64,000 bases of DNA, taken from Aestuariispira ectoiniformans (GTDB lineage: Bacteria; Pseudomonadota; Alphaproteobacteria; UBA8366; Aestuariispiraceae). Position 1 is the stretch's first letter, and each line of letters starts with the position of its first letter. The position numbers were made by a program, and so were the translations under genes. The stretch lies in the NCBI RefSeq assembly GCF_025136295.1, contig NZ_CP062788.1, forward strand, positions 3,861,588-3,925,587. Direction: 5' to 3'. Below the pieces are notes generated by a model. That model saw nothing but the letters and a program-made list of their open reading frames with translations. It was not told where the DNA came from and searched no databases. Shown in pieces: positions 38,138 to 46,648 of the stretch.

Positions 38138-39937
38138 CTAGCGCCCGACGGCGTATCCCTGCATTCCCCGCGGATTGGCCGCCGCCCGCATGACACCATC
38201 GGTCCAGCTTGCCGCAGACATCCGCCCTTCGGACCAGTCCGCCCCCACGGCCACATCGTGGCCACGGCGCTTCAATTCCGCGATAACTTCCGCGTCGAAA
38301 CGCCCTTCCATCACCAGACGGCCCGGCGAGGCCTGACGCGGATAGAAGGACCCTGGGAAATGTTCAATATGGAAGCTGGGGCAATCAATCGCTTCCTGCA
38401 GGTTCATACCGTGATGGATATGGCGCAGCAGGAAGATCAACTGCCACTGGTCCTGCTGGTCGCCACCCGGCGTGCCATAAGGCATATAGGCCTTGCCATC
38501 TTTCAGCGCCAGGGACGGCGTCAGCGTTGTACGCGGGCGTTTGCCCGGCACGAGGCTGGCGGCTGTTCCTTCGTCCAACCAGGCCATCTGCGCCCTTGTG
38601 CCCAGAGGGAAACCCAGTTTCGGGATCACCGGGGAGCTTTGCAGCCAGCCGCCGCTGGGCGTGGCGGAAACCATATTGCCCCAACGGTCAATCACATCCA
38701 GATGACAGGTATCACCCACATGCAGCTTCGGCCCCGCACCGGGACCTGCCGTCGGTTCACCGCCGCCGAAGCCATCCAACTGATCCGCCGGCAAGCGACG
38801 CGCCACCGCGCCATCGTAATCCACAACACCACCAAAGCCCTCGACCGTTCCCGGACGGAATTCCATGCTGGCCTCCTCGCCGATCAGCTTGCGCCGTTCC
38901 GCGTTATACTCCTCGGACAAAAGCACGTCCAAGGGCACGTCGATGAAGTCCGGATCACCATAGAAAGCCTCACGATCGGCATAGGAAAGCTTCATCGCCT
39001 CCACGATGGTGTGGATGAAGTCCGCCCCCCTGGGGTCCATCTTCTCCAGCCCGGCGTCCTTCAACAGCGCCAGCGACTGAAGCTGCACCGGCCCCTGGCT
39101 CCAGGGGCCGCATTTCAGTACCGTGTGGCCGTGATAATCCATGCTGACCGGGTCCTCGTAAGAGGCCGACCATTTGCCCATGTCATCAGCCGTCAGGAAG
39201 CCGGTATTTTTCTGGCCGGTCACATCGAAATGGGGCTCCTCCCGGCAGAAGCGGTCGATTTCCTCCGCCACGAATCCACGTGACCATGCATCGCGCGCCG
39301 CATCCACCTGGGCTTTACGATCAGCCCCGGCGGCCTCCCCGATCTCCAAAAGACGCCGCCAGGTTTCCGCCAGAGCCGGATTTTTGTACAGCGACTGCGG
39401 TTCCGGAAGCGTCCCGTCAGGCATATAAATCGCAGCATTGGCGGGCCAATGTTCCGTCAGCAGCCTTTCCGCGGCGCGCAGGATATCCACCGCACCCGCA
39501 GGAATCGGGCACCCCTCTTCCGCATAATGAATTGCCGGTTCCATCACATCGCGCAAGGACAGGCTGCCATAGTCGCGGAACATCAACATCCAGGCGTCGA
39601 ACGCCCCCGGCACAACCGCCGCCAGAAGGCCGGTACCCGGTACAATTTCCAGCCCCAGCGCCCGGTAGGCATCGATCGTCGCCTTTTCAGGCAACGGTCC
39701 CTGTCCGCAGACCACCCGGTTCTTGCCGGTTTTGGCGTCATGAATAATCAAGGGAACGTCCCCGGCCGGGCCATTCATATGCGGTTCACAAACCTGCAGC
39801 ATCAGCCCCGCGGCGGTCGCCGCATCAAAGGCATTGCCATCACGTTCCAGCAAGCGCATCGCCACCTGGCTTGCCAGCCAATGGGTAGATGCTGCCATCC
39901 CGAAAGTCCCGCGCAATTCCGGCCGTGTCGTGAACAT
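38138..39937 (-). CDS. Gamma-glutamyltransferase family protein
   Basis: Ntn-hydrolase of 599 residues; members cleave gamma-glutamyl bonds or related amides after autoprocessing. The probable nucleophile is Thr410 in V-G-D-T-C-H-L-D-V, exactly where the small subunit would start. P-S-G-G-W-L-Q-S-S-P and the T-P-G-G-D-Q-Q-D-Q-W motif follow. No clear signal peptide is seen, so it may act in the cytoplasm, unlike classical Ggt. It may therefore be an acylase or hydrolase rather than a true glutathione hydrolase. Confidence 0.88.
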   Translation of the reverse strand: MFTTRPELRGTFGMAASTHWLASQVAMRLLERDGNAFDAATAAGLMLQVCEPHMNGPAGDVPLIIHDAKTGKNRVVCGQGPLPEKATIDAYRALGLEIVPGTGLLAAVVPGAFDAWMLMFRDYGSLSLRDVMEPAIHYAEEGCPIPAGAVDILRAAERLLTEHWPANAAIYMPDGTLPEPQSLYKNPALAETWRRLLEIGEAAGADRKAQVDAARDAWSRGFVAEEIDRFCREEPHFDVTGQKNTGFLTADDMGKWSASYEDPVSMDYHGHTVLKCGPWSQGPVQLQSLALLKDAGLEKMDPRGADFIHTIVEAMKLSYADREAFYGDPDFIDVPLDVLLSEEYNAERRKLIGEEASMEFRPGTVEGFGGVVDYDGAVARRLPADQLDGFGGGEPTAGPGAGPKLHVGDTCHLDVIDRWGNMVSATPSGGWLQSSPVIPKLGFPLGTRAQMAWLDEGTAASLVPGKRPRTTLTPSLALKDGKAYMPYGTPGGDQQDQWQLIFLLRHIHHGMNLQEAIDCPSFHIEHFPGSFYPRQASPGRLVMEGRFDAEVIAELKRRGHDVAVGADWSEGRMSAASWTDGVMRAAANPRGMQGYAVGR

Positions 39938-40131
39938 GATCGCTCCCCGATTAATTCGAAAATTTTATAATTGTACGCTAATGCAACTAGCGAAGGTTGC
40001 CGAAACCCCTAGAACTGGCAAGGAAATTCTGTTGTGCCCAATGATCGGCAATGCCCCATGGACAGCCCCAACGCTTGCCTATACCAAAGATAGACGAAAT
40101 CCATTCACTTTTGGGCTGGGATTTTCCTCCA

Positions 40132-41058
40132 ATGGCAAAACAGGCGACACAAGCCACCTCGACCCCCGACACAACGGCGGCGGGCGTTGCCTATGTGCTG
40201 GCCAGTATCCTCTGTTTTTCAGCCATGGACGTGATGATCAAACATCTGGGCGGCGACTATCCCGTGGTCCAGATCATCTTCTTCCGCTGTTTTGTCGCGA
40301 TGTTCCCGATTTTCTTCCTGATCCACCGTGCCGGTGGTTTCAAGGTTCTGAAAACCGACCGCCTGCATACGCATCTTCTGCGCGCCACTTTCGGGATGAG
40401 CGCCATGTTCTGCGTATTCAATGCCTTTGTAAAATTGCCCCTGGCCGATGCGGTCACCATCATCTTTTCCGCGCCGCTCGCCATGACCGCGCTGTCCGTG
40501 CCCTTCCTCGGGGAAAAAGTCGGCCTTCATCGCTGGTCTGCCGTATTTCTTGGGTTCATCGGGGTGATCGTAATCGTCAATCCGGGCGGCGGTGTTTTTG
40601 AAATCGGCGCCCTCTACGCTGTCGGGGCCGCCCTTTTCATGGCCATGGCGATGATCACCGTTCGCCGCCTCAGCAGAACGGAACATTCGGTTTCGATCAC
40701 ATTCTACTTCACCTCCGCCGGTGTGGTCGTCTCCGGCATCGCCCTGTTCTTCTCCGGTTGGGTTATGCCCAGCTGGCAAGATTTACTGATGTTGAGCTCT
40801 GTTGGCATATTGGGCGGCATTGCCCAGTATTTCAAAACCCAGGGCTTCCGGATGGCGGAAATCGCCGTGGTTGCACCGCTGGAATATACCCAGATGGTCT
40901 GGATTGCGGCACTGGCCTTTTTCATCTTTGGCGAAGTACCGGACGTCAGGCTCTGGATCGGCGGTGCGATCATCATCAGCAGCGGGCTCTACATGCTGCA
41001 CCGTGAAACCCGCAAGGCAGGCACCCGCCTGCCCCGTCTGCGCGGCACGAACAGCTAA
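40132..41058 (+). CDS. DMT/EamA-family transporter
   Basis: 308 residues from the ATG at 40132; an earlier ATG at 40051 would add a polar, non-helical tail and is less likely. Ten hydrophobic helices form two EamA repeats. The first contains M-D-V-M-I-K-H-L-G-G-D-Y-P, the second P-L-E-Y-T-Q-M-V-W-I. Such carriers export metabolites or amino acids. It is divergent from the gamma-glutamyltransferase and its stop is 6 bases from the convergent acetyltransferase. Confidence 0.9.
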   Translation: MAKQATQATSTPDTTAAGVAYVLASILCFSAMDVMIKHLGGDYPVVQIIFFRCFVAMFPIFFLIHRAGGFKVLKTDRLHTHLLRATFGMSAMFCVFNAFVKLPLADAVTIIFSAPLAMTALSVPFLGEKVGLHRWSAVFLGFIGVIVIVNPGGGVFEIGALYAVGAALFMAMAMITVRRLSRTEHSVSITFYFTSAGVVVSGIALFFSGWVMPSWQDLLMLSSVGILGGIAQYFKTQGFRMAEIAVVAPLEYTQMVWIAALAFFIFGEVPDVRLWIGGAIIISSGLYMLHRETRKAGTRLPRLRGTNS

Positions 41059-41064
41059 CCGTCC

Positions 41065-41550
41065 TTAAAGGGCAACGGGCTTTTCCATCCGCGCATAGGT
41101 GGGGTGATCATAGCCCTTGTGGGCGTGAAGGGAGACTTCACGAAAGCCCCGGCTGGCGAACAGCTTCCGGTTCTTGTCAAGCGACAGCCGCACATTCAGC
41201 GCAACCTTCCCCACCCCTTGCCCCTTTGCGGCGCGTTCCACATGGGCAATCAGCCGTTTGGCAATGCCACGGTTGTAGCAGTCAGGGTCAACGGACAGGC
41301 GATAGAGATAACAGGCATCCCCTTCCTGCCTAAAAAAGACGCAGCCGACTATTTTTCCGGCATCGTCGCAGACGGCCACATCCACCTTGCCCAAGCTGTC
41401 ACGGATGGCATCAAGCGTCGCCTGACCGGCACTCGATGGCGGGTCGATCTTGCCTGCCAGGGTCGCGAAAGCCTTGCGATAGACCGTGTAGATGGCTTCG
41501 GCATCGTCAAGCCGGGCAGGCCGGATAAGAAACTGTGTGAGTGCCGTCAT
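41065..41550 (-). CDS. GNAT-family N-acetyltransferase
   Basis: 161 residues from the ATG at 41548-41550 (GGGG about 9 bases upstream); a longer in-frame start gives implausible sequence. The acetyl-CoA-binding motif A reads L-S-V-D-P-D-C-Y-N-R-G-I-A-K-R-L and motif B lies near N-V-R-L-S-L-D-K-N-R-K-L-F-A-S-R-G-F. The substrate cannot be told. Convergent with the DMT gene. Confidence 0.9.
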   Translation of the reverse strand: MTALTQFLIRPARLDDAEAIYTVYRKAFATLAGKIDPPSSAGQATLDAIRDSLGKVDVAVCDDAGKIVGCVFFRQEGDACYLYRLSVDPDCYNRGIAKRLIAHVERAAKGQGVGKVALNVRLSLDKNRKLFASRGFREVSLHAHKGYDHPTYARMEKPVAL

Positions 41551-41629
41551 GAAAATTTTCCCCAGTCGGGACATCCCGATGATGTCCGCCCTTGGGGAGT
41601 ACAGCAAGAGAAATGCCAAATTGATGGTG

Positions 41630-41860
41630 TTAGCGCGCCCGGCGGCGGCGGCGTGGCCTGAGGTCGCTTTCACTGACGCGACCGGCAGCAATGCGGCGCT
41701 GTTTGAGTTCCTGCAGGATGGCATAGCGGGTTTCGTTATCGGACCGGAACCAGACGCGGATTTCCTCAATAGTGCGCAGACAGCCCTCGCAGTATTTCCG
41801 CTCGCTGTCCATCTTGCACACACCCACGCAGGGCGACGGGATATCGGGCAGAGTCGCCAT
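41630..41860 (-). CDS. DUF1289 Cys-rich small protein
   Basis: 76 residues. Four cysteines C11, C15, C24 and C27 (P-C-V-G-V-C ... Y-C-E-G-C-L-R-T) followed by E-E-I-R-V-W are the DUF1289 signature, probably binding a metal ion or Fe-S cluster. The C-terminus ends in an Arg-rich tail. ATG at 41858-41860 is preferred, with a tandem ATG just before it; AGAGG lies upstream. The biological role is not known. Confidence 0.88.
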   Translation of the reverse strand: MATLPDIPSPCVGVCKMDSERKYCEGCLRTIEEIRVWFRSDNETRYAILQELKQRRIAAGRVSESDLRPRRRRRAR

Positions 41861-42019
41861 CATCGTCCTCTCATTCCATCCATATTGGCAAATAAGCCAG
41901 AATGGTCCCGCCTTCAAGCATAACAGCGACAGAAGCAGCACCAAAACGACAAGCCGCCACAGTTGTTATTTCGATAATTCCGGTAATATGGTTGACAACA
42001 GCAAATTCCTGCTTCATAT

Positions 42020-42035
42020 TTCGACAATGATCGAA
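42020..42035. promoter_or_regulatory. Candidate ArsR-type operator overlapping the regulator start
   Basis: TTCGA (42020-42024) and TCGAA (42031-42035) form a perfect inverted repeat with a 6-base spacer around the proposed ATG at 42027. A related TTATTTCGATAA lies about 50 bases upstream. Autoregulation is an inference. Confidence 0.4.
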
Positions 42036-42368
42036 TTAGACCACGCTGCAGATTGTTTGGACGCCTTGGGCAACCCCACCCGGTTAATGCTTTACCGGTT
42101 GCTGGTGCGCGCGGGCGTCGATGGCAAGGCGGTTGGCAAGTTGCAGGAAGCGCTGGATATTCCTGCCTCGACCCTGACCCACCACCTGAAACATCTGGAA
42201 CTGGTCGGCCTGGTCAAGCGCGAGAAAGTGGGCACCACCCATATGTGCCGCGCCGATTACCAGGAGATGGACGAGTTGATCCTGTTTCTGGCGGAAAATT
42301 GCTGCAAGGACGGCAAACACCCGCATCAGGAAGAGCATGTGGCCCACCATATTCGCGAAGGCGAATAA
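42027..42368 (+). CDS. ArsR-family metal/metalloid-responsive repressor
   Basis: 113 residues from the ATG at 42027; ATG 41988 is an alternative. The winged HTH is at about 38-65 (L-D-I-P-A-S-T-L-T-H-H-L-K-H-L) after L-G-N-P-T-R-L-M-L-Y. Cysteines at 10, 74 and the vicinal pair 92-93, followed by a His-rich tail (H-P-H-Q-E-E-H-V-A-H-H), are candidate metal or metalloid ligands. It lies 58 bases before an ArsP-like permease and probably represses it. Confidence 0.9.
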   Translation: MIELDHAADCLDALGNPTRLMLYRLLVRAGVDGKAVGKLQEALDIPASTLTHHLKHLELVGLVKREKVGTTHMCRADYQEMDELILFLAENCCKDGKHPHQEEHVAHHIREGE

Positions 42369-42426
42369 AGGGCAGAAACACCCAAGGTTAGAGCGCAACA
42401 AGGCGCGGGACTGAAAGGATAGCGTT

Positions 42427-43506
42427 ATGGCTTGCGAGCATCCCGGACATTCTCACACGGCCGATAATTTCGAAACTTCTGGTAATACCGGATTTATAAA
42501 TCGCCTCAAGAATCTGGATCGTGTGGTGCTGGCCTTCGTCCTGTTGATGGCCGTTGTCGGCATTGCCACACCGCAGCAATTCTGGCCCTCACTCAGTTTT
42601 GTCGGGAACAGCCTGGCAGACATCGCCCCCTTCCTCCTGCTGTCAATTGCCATTGCGGCAGGCGTGAAGGCGACAGGGGCGGATCAGTTGATCGGGGCCG
42701 CCTTCCGCGCCAATGCAGGCAAGGCGGTGATGGTCGCCGCGCTGGTAGGCGCCCTGTCCCCCTTCTGCTCATGCGGTGTGGTGCCGCTGATCGCTGCCCT
42801 GCTGGCCGCGGGCGTGCCGCTTGGTCCGGTCATGGCCTTCTGGCTTGCCTCCCCCGTGATCGACCCGGAAATGATGCTGGTGACCGCCGGCGTTCTGGGC
42901 GTGGAATTCACTGTCGCCAAAACCCTGTCGGCCATCGTAATTGGCGCTGTCGGCGGTTATGCCACGGTAGCGATCCAGAAGGCGGGCGGCTTTTCCGATC
43001 CCCTGCGCGGGATCGAGGTTTCCACCTGCGGCACCAGCGCCATCACCAAACCGGCCAAACCTCATTGGAAATTCTGGGACGACAAGGACCGGATGAAAGA
43101 CTTTGTCGGTGAGTTCCGCCGCACCGGCTGGTTCCTGCTGAAATGGCTGTCGATCGCCTTCCTGCTGGAAGGCCTGATGACCAACAACCTGCCCATGGAT
43201 AATATCGGGCAAACCCTGGCCGGCCTGGGCCTCTGGTCCATTCCCGCGGCGGCCTTTGTCGGCGTACCGGCCTATCTGAACGGTTATGCCGCAATCCCGC
43301 TGGCGGATACCCTGATGCAGATGGGCCTGAGCAAGGGTGCGGCACTCAGCTTCATGGTGGGCGGCGGCATCACCTGCATTCCGGCCATGGTCGCGGTGAA
43401 GGCCATGACCAGACTGCCGGTCTTCCTGACCTATGTGGCAATCGCCTTGACCGGTTCGGTCGCCGTCGGCCTACTCTATGCCCTGTGGGGCGGCGTTATC
43501 GGCTGA
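42427..43506 (+). CDS. ArsP/DUF318-type permease
   Basis: Inner-membrane permease of 359 residues with about eight to ten helices. The motif S-P-F-C-S-C-G-V-V-P at 111-120 (Cys114, Cys116) is characteristic of ArsP_1 (PF03773) proteins, some of which export trivalent methyl- or aryl-arsenicals. The N-terminus C-E-H-P-G-H-S-H could bind metal. Co-oriented with the ArsR regulator. Copper or zinc efflux has been suggested for relatives, so the substrate is left open. Confidence 0.88.
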   Translation: MACEHPGHSHTADNFETSGNTGFINRLKNLDRVVLAFVLLMAVVGIATPQQFWPSLSFVGNSLADIAPFLLLSIAIAAGVKATGADQLIGAAFRANAGKAVMVAALVGALSPFCSCGVVPLIAALLAAGVPLGPVMAFWLASPVIDPEMMLVTAGVLGVEFTVAKTLSAIVIGAVGGYATVAIQKAGGFSDPLRGIEVSTCGTSAITKPAKPHWKFWDDKDRMKDFVGEFRRTGWFLLKWLSIAFLLEGLMTNNLPMDNIGQTLAGLGLWSIPAAAFVGVPAYLNGYAAIPLADTLMQMGLSKGAALSFMVGGGITCIPAMVAVKAMTRLPVFLTYVAIALTGSVAVGLLYALWGGVIG

Positions 43507-43510
43507 CGCC

Positions 43511-45766
43511 TCAGCCCTTCTGCAATGCCCGCCATATCCGTTCCGGTGTGGCGGGCATATCTATGTCGTCATGGCCCAGGGCATCACAGATGGCATTCAT
43601 AACCGCGCCCGGCGCGCCAATGCAGCCCACTTCGCCAGCCCCCTTCATGCCCAGACTATTAGCCGCCGTCGGCACATCAGCCTCTACCAGATCGAAATCC
43701 GGCAGGTCATCAGCGCGCGGCAGACAGTAATCCATGAAGGAACCGCTCAACATCTGGCCGCTGTCGGGGTCATAGACGGTGTTTTCCAGAAAGACCGGAC
43801 CGATCCCCTGCGCCAGCCCGCCATGAAGCTGTCCGTTGGCAATCAGCGGGTTCAGCCTGCGGCCCAGATCGTCGACGGCGGTGAATTTATCCAGACGCAC
43901 ACGGCCCGTTTCCGGGTCGATTTCAACCTCCGCCACATAGGCGCCATGGGGTACGGTCTGGTGGTCACCCTCAAAATGGGCAAGCCCCGCACATTGCCCG
44001 GCCTTTTCCTCCGACAAATCTGCCGCCAACTCGAACAGGCTGACGGACTTATCGGTGCCGACCACCGCGAAGCCGCCTTTCGAATATTCCAGGTCCAGCG
44101 GAGAGGCCTCCAGGTGGTCCGCCGCCAGGCCACGGGCATTCTCCAGCAGATTTGCCGTGGCCCGCGTGATCGTGGTCGCCGCGATGGGCAGTGAACTGGA
44201 CCCGCCGGTGCCGCCGCCCTGCGCCACTTCTTCCGTATCCCCTTCGATGATGCGGATACGGCCGGGGTCAATTTCCAGGCGGTCGGCGACCAATTGCGCA
44301 AAGGCCGTCTCATGCCCCTGGCCGGAGGCCTGCACGCCGGTTTTCACCAGCACCTCGCCTTCGGTCGTAACGATAACCTCGCTGAGTTCCGGCCCCGCAT
44401 CGCCGCCGGTCAGATGCAGATAAAGACCGACCCCGATCCCCCGGCGCAGCCCGTTTGCCGCAGCCGCCGCTCGCCGCGCTTCAAAGCCTGCCCAGTCACC
44501 GGCTTGCAGCGCCTGATCCAGGACCACCTCGAAACGGGCCGAATCGTAGGTGTTATTATTGGCCGCCTTATAGGGCATGGCGCTTTCCGGGATCAGATTA
44601 CAGCGGCGCAACTCCACCCGGTCAATACCGATCTCCCGCGCCGCCTTGTCCAGCAACCGCTCGACCAGCGCCACCGATTCCGGCTTTCCCGCCCCACGAT
44701 AGGCGTCGGTCGGGGCCATGTTCGTATAGACACCTTTGGACGTAATATGCAGCGCGGGCAGGTGGTAGACATGCCCGGCAGGCTTGGCAAACCCTGTGGA
44801 GACGATCGACGGTCCCAAGGCGGAGGCATAAGCCCCGATATTGCCGATATTGTCGATCCGAAGGCCCAGAATCTTCCCTTGGCCGTCGAAGGCGGCGGTT
44901 GCGGTGCTGACATCGTCACGGCCATGGGCATCGGTCAGGAAGGCATCCTGACGGCTAGCGACCCAACGCACCGGTCGCCCCAGATCCTTAGAGGCAAAAA
45001 GCACCATGCTCTGTTCCGGGAAATTCACCAGTTTCATGCCGAAACTGCCGCCAACATCCTTGGTAATCACCCGCAGTTGATCTTCAGAAACACCCAATGT
45101 CTCCGCCACCACGTTGCGCATGAAATGCACGCCCTGCGTCTGGGTGTGCAGGGTGTAATGACCGGTCGCACTGTCGTATTCGCCAACGGCGGAACGTGTT
45201 TCCAGCGGGCTGATAACGACGCGGTTGGCGGTTGCCGTGATAGACACCACATGGGCGGCCGCATCCATGGCCGTCTCCACAGCCGTGCGATCCCCCATCG
45301 ACCAGTTGAAGGCAACATCGTCGGATTTCGCCGGTTCCACGCAATGGTCCTGATCGTCGTAATCAACGTCGATCAATTCCAATGCATCCAGCGCCGCCTC
45401 CGGCGTCTCCGCCACGATCATCGCCACTGCATCGCCGACGAAACGCACCTCATCAACGGACAGCGGAAGACGCAGGCGCGCTTTGAACGGCGTGCCATCC
45501 GCACTGTCGATCGGGGTCTTGCAAGGCAATGGCTTCAGGCCCGCCTCAACCACGTCCTTACCGGTATAGATCGCCAGAACACCTGGCACATCGCGGGCGT
45601 CATCCAGGTCGATTTTGGAAATTTTCGCATGGGCAACGGGAGAGCGCAGCATCACCGCATGGGCCATGCCCGGCAGGTGGATATCTTCCACATAATTGCC
45701 CTGTCCGGTCAAAAGGCGCTTGTCTTCCAAACGCGGCAGCGGCTGTCCCGTCCACATATATTCCAT
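43511..45766 (-). CDS. Xanthine dehydrogenase-family molybdopterin-binding subunit (orphan)
   Basis: Large subunit of a Mo hydroxylase of the CoxL/XdhB type, 751 residues. Seen: the N-terminal a/b hammerhead domain, G-G-S-F-G-M-K at 239-245, A-Y-R-G-A-G-K-P-E, and the catalytic Glu712 in G-A-G-E-V-G. The S-loop Cys of true CO dehydrogenases (A-Y-x-C-S-F-R) is replaced by A-Y-R-G-A-G, so CO oxidation is unlikely. No FAD or 2Fe-2S subunit gene lies nearby. It is divergent from a TetR gene and ends 4 bases from the permease stop. Confidence 0.9.
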   Translation of the reverse strand: MEYMWTGQPLPRLEDKRLLTGQGNYVEDIHLPGMAHAVMLRSPVAHAKISKIDLDDARDVPGVLAIYTGKDVVEAGLKPLPCKTPIDSADGTPFKARLRLPLSVDEVRFVGDAVAMIVAETPEAALDALELIDVDYDDQDHCVEPAKSDDVAFNWSMGDRTAVETAMDAAAHVVSITATANRVVISPLETRSAVGEYDSATGHYTLHTQTQGVHFMRNVVAETLGVSEDQLRVITKDVGGSFGMKLVNFPEQSMVLFASKDLGRPVRWVASRQDAFLTDAHGRDDVSTATAAFDGQGKILGLRIDNIGNIGAYASALGPSIVSTGFAKPAGHVYHLPALHITSKGVYTNMAPTDAYRGAGKPESVALVERLLDKAAREIGIDRVELRRCNLIPESAMPYKAANNNTYDSARFEVVLDQALQAGDWAGFEARRAAAAANGLRRGIGVGLYLHLTGGDAGPELSEVIVTTEGEVLVKTGVQASGQGHETAFAQLVADRLEIDPGRIRIIEGDTEEVAQGGGTGGSSSLPIAATTITRATANLLENARGLAADHLEASPLDLEYSKGGFAVVGTDKSVSLFELAADLSEEKAGQCAGLAHFEGDHQTVPHGAYVAEVEIDPETGRVRLDKFTAVDDLGRRLNPLIANGQLHGGLAQGIGPVFLENTVYDPDSGQMLSGSFMDYCLPRADDLPDFDLVEADVPTAANSLGMKGAGEVGCIGAPGAVMNAICDALGHDDIDMPATPERIWRALQKG

Positions 45767-45972
45767 CCCTGTTTCACAGTTGACGCCGGTTGGCCTTCCC
45801 CACCGGCCGGCTATTTTGTGGCGATCCTATCAAGGGGTTTCCGGCCGGGCAATCAATGCGCTATGTCTGTCTCGTCAGGACTATTTGAATTTCCGTTCCA
45901 AAACCACATATATTAGCCAGGCATAAGCCACGCCCGCCCGGCGCAGTATCAGGTAAGGACAAGACAGGCACA

Positions 45973-46557
45973 ATGGCGCGACCGAAGACATTTGATCCCG
46001 AACAGGCCCTGGACCAGGCCGTGGAACTATTCTGGTGCAAAGGGTTTGAGAATACTTCCATGCAGGACCTTGTGGACAGGATGGGCATCAACCGGGGCAG
46101 TCTCTACGACACATTCGGTGACAAGCACGCCCTCTATCTGAAGGCACTGGACCGGTATATCAATCGCCACTCCATCCGGCTTGTTGCCGAACAGGAGGCC
46201 GGAAAGCCCGCCCGCGATATCCTCCGCAGCATGCTCTACCGCCTTGCCGACTGCACCACGGAAGAATGCCCGGAATTGAAACGCGGCTGCCTGATGACCA
46301 ACACCATCTGTGAGCTTTGCACCCGCGACGGCGATGTTGCCACCGTCGTCCGAGACAGCCTGCAACGCATGGAAGACGCCGTTGCCGGCATTATTGCCGA
46401 AGGGCAGGCCCAGGGCCAGATAGCCCCCGACAAGGACAGTCGCGCCCTGGCGCGTTTTTTCCTGACCACCCTGCAGGGCATGCAGGTTATGCGGAAGGCG
46501 CACACATCTCCTGACGTCCTGCGCCAGATCGCCAATCAGGCGCTCAGCCTGATTTAA
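45973..46557 (+). CDS. TetR/AcrR-family transcriptional regulator
   Basis: 194 residues. The N-terminal HTH is at about 10-55 (M-Q-D-L-V-D-R-M-G-I-N-R-G-S-L-Y-D-T-F-G-D-K). The ligand domain contains two Cys-rich spots (C-T-T-E-E-C and C-E-L-C) that could be redox or metal sensitive. It is divergent from the Mo-hydroxylase subunit across 206 bases and is its likely regulator. Confidence 0.93.
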   Translation: MARPKTFDPEQALDQAVELFWCKGFENTSMQDLVDRMGINRGSLYDTFGDKHALYLKALDRYINRHSIRLVAEQEAGKPARDILRSMLYRLADCTTEECPELKRGCLMTNTICELCTRDGDVATVVRDSLQRMEDAVAGIIAEGQAQGQIAPDKDSRALARFFLTTLQGMQVMRKAHTSPDVLRQIANQALSLI

Positions 46558-46583
46558 CTGTTTCCAGCACCATTATAGCCATA

Positions 46584-46617
46584 AGAAAAAGCGCCGGACC
46601 TGATCGGGCCCGACGCT
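46584..46617 (-). terminator. Rho-independent terminator of the BCCT gene
   Basis: Eleven-pair stem (46590-46600 with 46607-46617, two G-U pairs) and a TTTTTCTT tail on the minus strand. It lies between the BCCT gene and the convergent TetR gene. Confidence 0.88.
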
Positions 46618-46648
46618 AATTCATTCCAGTCTTTTAACTGGCCGGAAC

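Noticed and set aside
43511-45766. Aerobic carbon monoxide dehydrogenase large subunit
   Set aside because: The Cys-containing active-site loop of form I CODH is not present and no coxM/coxS genes are adjacent.
44294-45916. A 540-residue plus-strand frame opposite the Mo-hydroxylase gene
   Set aside because: His/Arg/Gln-rich translation typical of antisense GC-rich DNA; the minus-strand gene has strong family motifs.
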